Below are positions 1-6,123 of a stretch of DNA of 8,795 nucleotides, piece by piece. Below the pieces are notes generated by a model. It did no database searches. It was not told the DNA's origin and was given only the letters and a program-made list of their open reading frames with translations. Made by a program: the position numbers and the translations under genes. Location of the stretch: the NCBI GenBank assembly GCA_003516765.1, contig DPCD01000121.1, positions 1 to 8,795 of the forward strand. Direction: 5' to 3'. The number at the start of each line of letters is the position of its first letter. Positions within the stretch are counted from its first letter, which is position 1. This DNA is from Clostridiales bacterium. Lineage in GTDB: Bacteria > Bacillota > Clostridia > Oscillospirales > Oscillospiraceae.

Positions 1-1
1 G

Positions 2-166
2 GACGGCGAGGGGAGTCTGCAGCGCGCAAGGCGCATCAAAAAGGAGCTGGGCGAACTGGTGCCGTCTTACATGGTACCGCGCAGAATCATCGCGGTGGAC
101 TCGTTCCCGCTCAACACAAACGGCAAGATTGACAAGAAACAACTGCGCGCGCTGCGCGCAACTTAG
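2..166 (+). CDS. dltA: D-alanine--D-alanyl carrier protein ligase DltA, C-terminal end (5' truncated by window)
   Basis: Only the last 54 residues are in the window. This is the C-terminal lid subdomain of an adenylate-forming enzyme. It contains the A10-type motif LNTNGKIDKK; the lysine after NG (codon 125-127) matches the conserved catalytic lysine that contacts the adenylate and carrier thioester in this superfamily. The preceding SYMVPRRI segment is also typical of NRPS-like adenylation domains. On its own this tail could belong to any such ligase. It is called DltA because dltB, dltC and dltD follow directly. In that pathway DltA activates D-alanine with ATP in the cytoplasm and loads it on the phosphopantetheine arm of DltC. 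The stop at 164-166 overlaps the AGGAGG that serves dltB, so the two are probably co-translated. Confidence 0.9.
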   Translation, partial: DGEGSLQRARRIKKELGELVPSYMVPRRIIAVDSFPLNTNGKIDKKQLRALRAT

Positions 167-175
167 GAGGCGGCT

Positions 176-1312
176 ATGACTCCCTATTCCGGGCTTGGTT
201 TTTTCTTCACGCTGGCGCTGGCGCTGCTTCCGGCAGCGATTGCCGGTCTGCGGGGAAAAAATCTGCGCGTGTGCGGCTTTGCCGTGACGGCGGTGATGCT
301 GCTGCTGATTTTCGATACGCCGCGAAAGCTTCTGACGCTGGCTCTGTTTTGGACCTGGCAGCTGGCGCTGATCTTTTCCTATCTTCATGTGCGGAAAAGG
401 TCGGAAAAGCGCTGTGTTCTGTGGATTTTTCTGCTTCTGAGTCTGCTGCCGCTGATTTTCACGAAGCTTTCCGTCTTTGTGAAGGAACTGTCCGTGTTCT
501 CGATGCTCGGCATCAGCTATGTCTCGTTCCGCGCGGTGCAGATTCTCGTTGAAATCTACGACGGGCACTTGACGAAGCTCTGCCCGCTGGACGTGAGCTA
601 TTTTCTGCTGTTCTTTCCATCGATTCTCTCGGGACCTTTGGACCGGTATCAGCGCTTTTCAGCGGATCTGCAGAAAACGAGAAGTCCGGAAGACTATGAA
701 GCGCTTCTCAGGGAGGGGCTCTGGCGGCTGGCAACGGGCGCGATTTATAACTTCGTCCTCGGGAATCTGATCTGGCAGTACTGGGTCTCGTGCATGCCCG
801 ATACGCTTTTGGGGACGCTCGGGTACATGTACGGCTACACGCTTTTCATGTTTTTTAACTTCGCGGGCTACAGCCGCATGGCAATCGGAACGGCGTATTT
901 GCTCGGCATCGAGCAGCCGGAAAATTTCAACCAGCCCTTCCGGAGTGTTGACATGAAGGATTTCTGGTCCCGGTGGCACATTTCGCTCTCCACGTTTCTG
1001 CGCGACTATGTCTATACCCGCTTCTGCATGGCAGCGCTGCGCGGCAAATGGTTCAAGGAACGAAGAACGTGCTCCTATCTCGGGTACATTCTGACGATGC
1101 TTGTCATGGGACTCTGGCACGGACTGACCGGCGCGTATCTGGTCTATGGCGCGTATCATGGGCTTCTCATGTGCGCCAACGACATTCTCGATACGCGCTG
1201 CAAAAAATTCAAGGCGCTCAAAAAAGACCCGCGCGCCGGCTGGTGGCTGCGGCTTTTGACGCTGCATTTGTTCAGCTTCGGACTGCTGATCTTCTCCGGA
1301 AGACTGTTTTAG
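176..1312 (+). CDS. dltB: D-alanyl-lipoteichoic acid acyltransferase DltB (MBOAT family)
   Basis: This is a 378-residue polytopic membrane protein of the MBOAT family. It takes D-alanine from DltC on the cytoplasmic face and hands it to an acceptor reachable from outside. Hydrophobic segments run through most of the protein. The MBOAT core includes FNFAGYSRMAIG (about 227-238), QPENFNQPF (247-255), FWSRWHISLSTFLRDYVYTRF (263-283) and MGLWHG (311-316). The two conserved histidines are H268 and H315, 47 residues apart. That spacing equals the one between H289 and H336 in Streptococcus thermophilus DltB. The length is slightly below the usual range of about 390-415. The C-terminus (LIFSGRLF) carries no FxYxxF shuttle motif, consistent with dependence on a separate DltX. 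The start is fixed by AGGAGG at 165-170, five bases upstream of ATG. Neighbours dltA and dltC are 9 and 12 bases away. Confidence 0.95.
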   Translation: MTPYSGLGFFFTLALALLPAAIAGLRGKNLRVCGFAVTAVMLLLIFDTPRKLLTLALFWTWQLALIFSYLHVRKRSEKRCVLWIFLLLSLLPLIFTKLSVFVKELSVFSMLGISYVSFRAVQILVEIYDGHLTKLCPLDVSYFLLFFPSILSGPLDRYQRFSADLQKTRSPEDYEALLREGLWRLATGAIYNFVLGNLIWQYWVSCMPDTLLGTLGYMYGYTLFMFFNFAGYSRMAIGTAYLLGIEQPENFNQPFRSVDMKDFWSRWHISLSTFLRDYVYTRFCMAALRGKWFKERRTCSYLGYILTMLVMGLWHGLTGAYLVYGAYHGLLMCANDILDTRCKKFKALKKDPRAGWWLRLLTLHLFSFGLLIFSGRLF

Positions 1313-1324
1313 GAGGTAATTAGG

Positions 1325-1543
1325 ATGATCGATCAGGTACTGACTGCAATTTGCGAAATTGCCGGCGCGGACGAGGGCGAGATTGCGCCCGACACGGAGC
1401 TTTTTGAAGAGGGCATTCTCGACTCGTTCGGACTGGTGGAGCTGTTGGTGCAGCTGGAAAGCCTCGGGCGCAAGCTGGATGTCGCGAACCTCACGCGCGA
1501 GGAAATTTCCACACCCGCAAAAATTGCGGCGCTTCTGGAGTAA
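1325..1543 (+). CDS. dltC: D-alanyl carrier protein DltC
   Basis: This is a small acidic four-helix acyl-carrier protein of 72 residues (family members are usually about 78-81). DltA loads it with D-alanine, and it docks on the cytoplasmic face of DltB. The carrier signature is ELFEEGILDSFGLVELLVQL. Ser34 (codon 1424-1426) in the DSF triplet is the expected phosphopantetheine attachment site. The motif resembles the LFDEGLLDSMGTVQLL type found in DltC proteins more than generic ACP, where DSL is usual. The start is supported by AGGAGGT at 1311-1317, seven bases before ATG. The gene ends five bases before dltD. A 4'-phosphopantetheinyl transferase is needed but is not in this window. Confidence 0.95.
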   Translation: MIDQVLTAICEIAGADEGEIAPDTELFEEGILDSFGLVELLVQLESLGRKLDVANLTREEISTPAKIAALLE

Positions 1544-1548
1544 ACGCG

Positions 1549-2760
1549 ATGCGGAAGGGATGCAAGGCACTTTTGTGTCTGGCGGCGGCGGTTCTGGGGC
1601 TGTTTCTGGTGCGGCTGGCGGTCGAAAAGACAGAGCCTTCCTACCCCGAGGCGCTGGGCAATACGCTGGATGTGGAGAAAATCACGGGGACCTGTCTCGT
1701 GAAGGAAGCCGCGGAGCTTCCGGACACGCTGACCATTTTCGGTTCGAGCGAGCTCAAGACCTTTGAAATTCCTACGCACCCGGCAAACTTCTTTGCAGGC
1801 AATCGCGCGGGCTTTCAGGTCAACCTCGTCGGGCGCGGCTCGTGCCAGTCGCTGGTCCACGCGATGGCAATCGGCGCGTCAGAAGACAGCCTCAAGGGAA
1901 AGAAAATCGTTCTGATTACCGCGCCGCAGTCATATGTCGAGGGCGGCATTGCGCCGGACCTGTTTCTGGCGAATTTTTCCGAACAGCAGCTGCTGACACT
2001 TTTGGGCGACGAGGATATCCCGGTGGCAACGCGGCAGTATCTTGCTGCGCGTGTGCAGAACCTGATTGCGCAGTATAACGCACAGAACGGGACGAATCTG
2101 CAGACGCACACGGCGGCAGGACTTTTATCAAAAGCATGGGCAGCGGACAGCACGATTTCCAAAGCGCTGCTTGCGCCCTATGCGGGCATTTCCCAGTGGC
2201 TGCTCGATACAAAGGATCTGGCGGTTTCCGCGCGGCTGATCCGCCGGGGTGATTTTTCGGCAAACGAGACAAAGCCCGGGGAGATCGACTGGGCGCAGGA
2301 GGAAACGCTTGCGCAGGAGGCTGCTTTGTCGCAGGCGGCAAACAACGACTATTCCATGCTCGACAGCTACTATCAGACCTACGTCGGGCATAGGCTTTCG
2401 CAGATGGCAGGGCGCGACGCAGGCATTTCCTACGATGTTTCGCCCGAGTACGACGATTTGCGGTGCCTGTTTGAAATCTGCAAAGCAAAAAACATTCAGG
2501 CGCTGTTTGTTCATGTGCCGGTGAACGGCAAGTGGAGCGACTACACGGGGCTTTCGCAGAGCACGCGGCAGACCTATTATGAGACAGTGCGGGAGATTGC
2601 CGCGCAGTATGACAATGTGACAATGCTGGATCTGACGCAGGAGGAATACACGCCGTATTTCCTGTGCGATACGATGCATCTGGGCTGGAAGGGGTGGCTT
2701 GCCGTTGACCGGGCGATGGTTGAATTTTGGAACGCGGATGAAAACCGCGATTCTTTCTAA
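1549..2760 (+). CDS. dltD: D-alanyl transfer protein DltD
   Basis: This 403-residue protein has one N-terminal membrane anchor (about residues 5-25) and a large extracellular SGNH/GDSL-like domain. It is the last enzyme of the pathway: its serine receives the D-alanyl group from the DltX shuttle and passes it to the teichoic acid. The visible catalytic motifs are GSSEL at 65-69 (nucleophile Ser66 or Ser67, by analogy to the GSSE motif of DltD) and the DxxH pair D374/H377 in CDTMHLGWKGW near the C-terminus. HPANFF (77-82) is also DltD-like. The length is typical for the family. A GGAG at 1537-1540, inside the dltC end, precedes ATG by eight bases. The last 23 bases overlap the start of the dltX microprotein in another frame. 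Confidence 0.94.
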   Translation: MRKGCKALLCLAAAVLGLFLVRLAVEKTEPSYPEALGNTLDVEKITGTCLVKEAAELPDTLTIFGSSELKTFEIPTHPANFFAGNRAGFQVNLVGRGSCQSLVHAMAIGASEDSLKGKKIVLITAPQSYVEGGIAPDLFLANFSEQQLLTLLGDEDIPVATRQYLAARVQNLIAQYNAQNGTNLQTHTAAGLLSKAWAADSTISKALLAPYAGISQWLLDTKDLAVSARLIRRGDFSANETKPGEIDWAQEETLAQEAALSQAANNDYSMLDSYYQTYVGHRLSQMAGRDAGISYDVSPEYDDLRCLFEICKAKNIQALFVHVPVNGKWSDYTGLSQSTRQTYYETVREIAAQYDNVTMLDLTQEEYTPYFLCDTMHLGWKGWLAVDRAMVEFWNADENRDSF

Positions 2761-2866
2761 GTGGTATTGGACGGCGCTTTTCTGCGTGCTGACGGCGGCG
2801 CTCGTCTTTGGTGCCTGGCTTTTGATGGACGCGCAGGGTGTCAGCTTTGTTTACAGCGAGTTTTAG
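2738..2866 (+). CDS. dltX: DltX acyl-shuttle microprotein (teichoic acid D-Ala incorporation-associated protein)
   Basis: This 42-residue gene is easily missed because of its size. It has a short basic N-terminus (MKTAILSK), one membrane helix at about residues 9-30, and an extracellular tail ending in FVYSEF (37-42). Known DltX proteins are single-pass microproteins of about 45-50 residues ending in a FIYNEF-like hexapeptide. That tyrosine is acylated in the DltB active site and carries D-alanine to DltD. Here the tyrosine is Y39 (codon 2852-2854). The gene overlaps the 3' end of dltD by 23 bases in another frame. No strong ribosome binding site precedes ATG, so translation is probably coupled to dltD. 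In S. aureus and streptococci dltX lies upstream of dltA; here it follows dltD. A second copy upstream of dltA cannot be excluded because that region is outside the window. Confidence 0.9.
   Translation: MKTAILSKWYWTALFCVLTAALVFGAWLLMDAQGVSFVYSEF
2846..2863 (+). other. C-terminal FxYxxF acyl-shuttle motif of DltX
   Basis: These codons encode FVYSEF, immediately followed by the stop at 2864-2866. The motif has the FIYNEF-type pattern of DltX proteins, in which the tyrosine forms the acyl intermediate. It matches the pattern at the end of the second MBOAT in this operon (7438-7455). Confidence 0.87.
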
Positions 2867-2867
2867 C

Positions 2868-2872
2868 GGAGG
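2868..2872 (+). promoter_or_regulatory. Ribosome binding site that decides the small lipoprotein start
   Basis: GGAGG lies two bases after the dltX stop and five bases before the ATG at 2878. It supports starting the lipoprotein at 2878 rather than at an in-frame GTG at 2761, which would overlap dltX and bury the signal peptide. Confidence 0.8.
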
Positions 2873-2877
2873 AAACT

Positions 2878-3159
2878 ATGAAAAAAATCGGAAAACTCTT
2901 ATTGGTTACGCTTGCGCTCAGCCTGCTGCTGTGCGCGTGCGGCGAAAAAAAGAATGCATTTGAAACGGCGCAGCAGATGATCGGAGAAAATCTGACGGCG
3001 CTGACGGACGCAATCGGCAAGCCGAATAACGAGAGCTATGCCTCGTCCTGCCTCGGAGACGGCGAGGATGGCGAGCTTTCCTACGACGGCTTTACGGTCT
3101 ACACCTACCGCGCGCCCGATGGCGCGGAGACGGTCTACGATGTGATCGAGCAGAAATAG
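2878..3159 (+). CDS. Small lipoprotein, unknown function, 93 aa
   Basis: This encodes a short exported lipoprotein. The N-terminus is basic (MKKIGK), followed by a hydrophobic stretch (7-18) and a lipobox-like LCAC with the probable lipidated cysteine at C21. The mature part is only about 72 residues and acidic. Its visible pattern is helix-like at 26-45, then IGKP at 46-49, then alternating strand-like segments ending in GFTVYTYR (71-78) and ETVYDVI (84-90). A helix pair followed by GKP and strands that end in an aromatic-rich hairpin loosely recalls BamE/SmpA-like or PepSY-like small envelope folds. This is a resemblance only, and no family is assigned. It sits between dltX and a secreted C39 protein, 13 bases from the next gene, so it is probably an envelope accessory of this operon. 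Confidence 0.8.
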   Translation: MKKIGKLLLVTLALSLLLCACGEKKNAFETAQQMIGENLTALTDAIGKPNNESYASSCLGDGEDGELSYDGFTVYTYRAPDGAETVYDVIEQK

Positions 3160-3172
3160 AAAGGAACCCGGA

Positions 3173-4408
3173 ATGAAACAGAAGCTTCGAAGACTGGCGC
3201 TCGGCGTGCTTTTTGGCATGCTGGCGCTTTGCGCGCTCTCTTTGCAGGCGGGCGCGGCGGAAACCGCCTTCACCGATCAGGCGCTCGAGGGCATTTCGCT
3301 TCCGAAGGTCCTCGGCTCTGAGACCTTCAGCTGGGAGGGCGTGGACTTTCACCGCGTGACGATTCCGCGCTATGTGTTAGAGCGCTATGAGACCTCAAGC
3401 TACGAAATTCTGCCCGGACAGTCGGACGAGCGTGTCAAAGCTGTGAAGCTGGCGCTTTACTCCAACGATACCTATCCCGACAATGAGTTTGTAACCTACA
3501 CGCAGGTGCGTGCAGGAGAAGCGGTCGAGAGTTATTTTGATGCGCACCTTGCGGCGCTGCTGGAGACCATTTACCGCTTCTGCGGGCTTGATGAAAAAAC
3601 CGCCTGCATCGATGAACTGACCGACTATCTGCTCTCGAACCTTCCCAATCTGGGACCCGACATGCGCCACGATATTGAGGCAAGCTACAAATACGAGCTG
3701 ACGAAGACCGGCACCTACGGCACGGTTGCGCGCTCCGGGCAGCTCGACAACCTCTATTATTTCGCGCAGACCGACCCCGACTGGGCGGGCGAGATTTTTG
3801 AGTTTGAGGGAAACGGTGCGACGCTCAAGGACCGCGGCTGCGGCTGCGCGTGTGCGGCGATGGTGTTTTCGACGTATCACAAGGTCGAAATCACGCCCCG
3901 ATGGATGCGGACCTATGCCCTGCAGGACAATTACCCCGTGAGCTACGGGCTTCCCAACGAGTATTTTGAGGGCATCGCGCGCTACTATGAAAATCTCGAG
4001 TATGCGCGCTACGGCACGAAGCTCAACGCCCCTGCGATCTATAAGAAAAAAGAAGTGAACATGCAGACGCTTGCCGACCAGATTGAAAATCAGGGCTACC
4101 TGGCAATCATCCACGTCGTCAAGGGTGCGTTCACAAGCCATGAGCATTACATGGTGCTCTGCGGCTACGAGGTCATCGACGGTCAGCCGTATTTTCTGGT
4201 GGCAGACCCCTATGTGCTGCAAAGCCGGTATAAGGACTGGGACCAGCTGCGCAAGACGGACACCGGAAACGACGGGCTGATCTACGCGACGCCGGACGTT
4301 CTGTACCGCGACATGAAGGCAATCATCCTCTTCTCGCAGGACCGGAACGAATTTCCGCTTTATTGCCGGACGCAGCGCGCGGAAGCCCTAGCGCCGGAAA
4401 GGAGCTGA
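3173..4408 (+). CDS. Secreted C39-like papain-fold cysteine peptidase
   Basis: This 411-residue exported protein has a Sec signal peptide (basic MKQKLRR, hydrophobic 8-26, cleavage probably in AGAAETA near 27-31). The C-terminal half matches the C39-like (Peptidase_C39_2) pattern. FAQTDPDW (197-204) gives the oxyanion glutamine Q199. DRGCGCACAAM (220-230) gives the nucleophile, most likely C223. HEHYMVLCGYE (323-333) gives H325, and FLVADPY (341-347) gives D345. The N-terminal half (30-180) has no recognised domain. An oddity is that the usual GCGP is GCGC, giving alternating cysteines at 223, 225 and 227. The protein probably cleaves a peptide or isopeptide bond outside the membrane; the substrate is unknown, and there is no ABC transporter here as in bacteriocin C39 exporters. 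An AAAGGA ribosome site lies eight bases before ATG. Confidence 0.86.
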   Translation: MKQKLRRLALGVLFGMLALCALSLQAGAAETAFTDQALEGISLPKVLGSETFSWEGVDFHRVTIPRYVLERYETSSYEILPGQSDERVKAVKLALYSNDTYPDNEFVTYTQVRAGEAVESYFDAHLAALLETIYRFCGLDEKTACIDELTDYLLSNLPNLGPDMRHDIEASYKYELTKTGTYGTVARSGQLDNLYYFAQTDPDWAGEIFEFEGNGATLKDRGCGCACAAMVFSTYHKVEITPRWMRTYALQDNYPVSYGLPNEYFEGIARYYENLEYARYGTKLNAPAIYKKKEVNMQTLADQIENQGYLAIIHVVKGAFTSHEHYMVLCGYEVIDGQPYFLVADPYVLQSRYKDWDQLRKTDTGNDGLIYATPDVLYRDMKAIILFSQDRNEFPLYCRTQRAEALAPERS

Positions 4409-4411
4409 GCC

Positions 4412-5161
4412 ATGGCGGACAGAAGAAAAAGAAGCCCTGCCATGCGCTATATCAAGCGCAACGGGCTGTACATCCTCATCGTGTGCGTGCTGCTGCTTGT
4501 CGTGGGCGCAGTGATTGCCGTGGTCGGGCAGGTGAAGCGGCTGTCGCCTGCAAAGCAGGAAGAGTCCTCCCAGACCGCGGCTGAGACGGCGCAGCAGCCG
4601 GAGCGGGAAGCACCGGCGAGCGATACATCCGGCGAGACGGCAAGCGAGCAGGAGCCTGTGGATGAGAGCGCCTATGTTCCGCCCTTTTCCGGGAGGACCG
4701 CACTGCTTGCAGACAGCGGGCTTGTCATAACCTTCGACGATGCCGCGCTTTCGTGGGAAGAGTCGGAAGACCTGATTTCCCTCACTGACGCGGCGGGCGC
4801 GCAGAAAACGCGGCTTGATGTGCAGAAGCTCCAAGCGGATGTGTCCTTATTCAAGCAGTCGGAGCTGGAGCGCATCTGCATCGGCGTGGTGCAGGCGTAT
4901 TATTATCTGGCACCGGAGACGAAGGATTTTACGGTGACGGATGCCGGATGGAACGGGGACTGCTTCACGGCGACGGTGAACGCGCCCGCCTATGACACCG
5001 AAGCGCCCGTCAGCGCGCGCGTTGCGCTTTGGAAAGCGAACGGAAAGAGCTGGTGCGTCAGCGCCATCTGCCCGGAGGATGAGGACGGTGCGGCGGTCTT
5101 TGCGGCATTTTCGTCCGTCGAGCCGCTGGGCGGAAAGCATCTGACGGAGGAAACGCCGTGA
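4412..5161 (+). CDS. Single-pass membrane-anchored protein, unknown function
   Basis: This 249-residue protein is not recognised. It has a strongly basic cytoplasmic N-terminus (MADRRKRSPAMRYIKRNG), one membrane helix at about 19-39, a Glu/Ala/Ser/Gln-rich flexible linker (about 47-88), and an extracellular domain at about 90-240. The domain alternates strand-like stretches (for example GLVITFDD at 103-110) with a helix at about 144-166. It ends in a W-N-G-D-C-F-T-A-T segment (180-188) and SWCVSAICPEDEDGAAVFAAFSS (213-235), which could form a cysteine pair. The ending, strands followed by a helix marked ICPE, loosely recalls PsbP/Mog1/DcrB-like small domains; that is inference. GGAG at 4401-4404 precedes ATG by seven bases, and the gene starts four bases after the C39 stop. 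Its stop overlaps the GTG of the next gene, suggesting translational coupling with the transglutaminase-like lipoprotein. Confidence 0.8.
   Translation: MADRRKRSPAMRYIKRNGLYILIVCVLLLVVGAVIAVVGQVKRLSPAKQEESSQTAAETAQQPEREAPASDTSGETASEQEPVDESAYVPPFSGRTALLADSGLVITFDDAALSWEESEDLISLTDAAGAQKTRLDVQKLQADVSLFKQSELERICIGVVQAYYYLAPETKDFTVTDAGWNGDCFTATVNAPAYDTEAPVSARVALWKANGKSWCVSAICPEDEDGAAVFAAFSSVEPLGGKHLTEETP
5146..5150 (+). promoter_or_regulatory. Ribosome binding site for the GTG-initiated transglutaminase-like gene
   Basis: GGAGG lies seven bases before GTG at 5158. The position, together with the basic-hydrophobic-lipobox start that begins there, supports GTG as the true start. The four-base overlap GTGA joins it to the upstream stop. 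Confidence 0.8.
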
Positions 5162-6114
5162 AAAAGCATGTTTTTTTGGCGCTGGTAGCGCTTTTGCTGA
5201 TGCATTTGTGCGCGTGCAGCGCAAAAACGCTCGCGCAGCAGGCACCTTCCGCGGAGCAGACCGAGACGGCAAAGACTGAAGTGCAGCCGCAGCAGACGGT
5301 TTCGATGGAAGCCGTTCCGGTGAAAACCGGCGTGGTAAACGATGGCAGCTCGTTTTATTATTATGGGCAGGATGGAAACCGCGTCGAGAAGACCGGCATG
5401 CAGACGCTTGGCGGCGCGCAGTATTACCTGAACAGCGATTCTACGCTGCACGAATTTGTGCCGGGACCCAACGACTGCGAGGGAACCGTTTACATCCATG
5501 CCGGAGACGGGGGCTTCACATTTACCCCGCACGAACCGGGCGTTCTGGAGCTGGACGGCGCGCTTTACGAGGTAACGGCAGACGGCAGCGTCCTGCAGGA
5601 TGCGTCCGACGGGTATCTCTACTTTGGACCCGACGGCAGATACACCAGCGGAAATGAAACGCTTGACGAGGGCGTGCAGGCGCTGCTCGGCGCGGCGTGC
5701 GAAGAAGCTTCCTCGCGCGAAGAAAAACTCAGGCAGGCGTATGATTACATCCGTGATAACTACCGCTATCTTTCCATGCAGCACTACGACGCGGGGACGA
5801 CCGACTGGGCAGAAGAAGCGGCGCTGTCGTTTCTGGAAACCGGCAAGGGCAACTGCTACTGCTTTGCAGGGCTTTTCATGTACTGCGCAAGGCAGCTCGG
5901 CTATCAGGCGTATGTGGTCGCGGGCTGGGAGAGCAATCCCACAAACGACCACGCCTGGACCATGATCGACCAGGACGGCAGGGCGCTTTTGTATGACACG
6001 CAGCTCGAGTATGCGTATCTTTATATGTTTCACCGTGAGCCGGTCGACATGTTTGGCGCCGAAGAGCAGGACGGTCTGTATCGCGGCTTCCGGTATTATT
6101 TCCCCGAAGAGTAA
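5158..6114 (+). CDS. Transglutaminase-like lipoprotein with cell-wall-binding-like repeats
   Basis: This 318-residue protein starts at GTG. Its signal is MKKH plus a hydrophobic run, with a LCAC lipobox (lipid cysteine C20) and then a Gln/Thr/Glu-rich linker (22-50). Residues about 65-165 contain aromatic-glycine repeats such as FYYYGQDGNRVEKTGMQTL, GAQYYLNSD and GYLYFGPDG. These resemble divergent choline/glucan-binding repeats. The C-terminal domain is transglutaminase-like: a helix REEKLRQAYDYIRDNYRY (187-204), GKGNCYCFAGLF (229-240) with probable nucleophile C233, NDHAW (263-267) with H265, and LLYDTQLEY (277-285) with D280. Such bacterial proteins may crosslink, hydrolyse or bind amide groups; the activity cannot be read from sequence. 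It would act on the outer face of the membrane. It lies nine bases upstream of the second MBOAT gene. As in the C39 protein, an extra cysteine (C235) sits two residues after the presumed nucleophile. Confidence 0.87.
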   Translation: MKKHVFLALVALLLMHLCACSAKTLAQQAPSAEQTETAKTEVQPQQTVSMEAVPVKTGVVNDGSSFYYYGQDGNRVEKTGMQTLGGAQYYLNSDSTLHEFVPGPNDCEGTVYIHAGDGGFTFTPHEPGVLELDGALYEVTADGSVLQDASDGYLYFGPDGRYTSGNETLDEGVQALLGAACEEASSREEKLRQAYDYIRDNYRYLSMQHYDAGTTDWAEEAALSFLETGKGNCYCFAGLFMYCARQLGYQAYVVAGWESNPTNDHAWTMIDQDGRALLYDTQLEYAYLYMFHREPVDMFGAEEQDGLYRGFRYYFPEE

Positions 6115-6123
6115 GGAGAGGCA

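Noticed and set aside
141..162. GCGC-rich repeat near the end of dltA
   Set aside because: It is explained by the repeated codons for LRALRA at the protein end; there is no T-tract after it, and dltB follows with a strong ribosome site.
659..1570. Minus-strand open frame (303 codons) opposite dltB and dltC
   Set aside because: It is a shadow of dltB/dltC, with no signal or domain and no plausible neighbours on that strand.
2761..3159. GTG-initiated 132-residue ORF in frame with the small lipoprotein
   Set aside because: The extension overlaps dltX in another frame and puts 39 residues before a clear signal peptide. GGAGG at 2868-2872 supports the ATG at 2878.
3173..4408. Bacteriocin-processing C39 transporter
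   Set aside because: The C39-like domain is on a secreted protein with no ABC ATPase or membrane-spanning domain, and no double-glycine precursor peptide is seen nearby.
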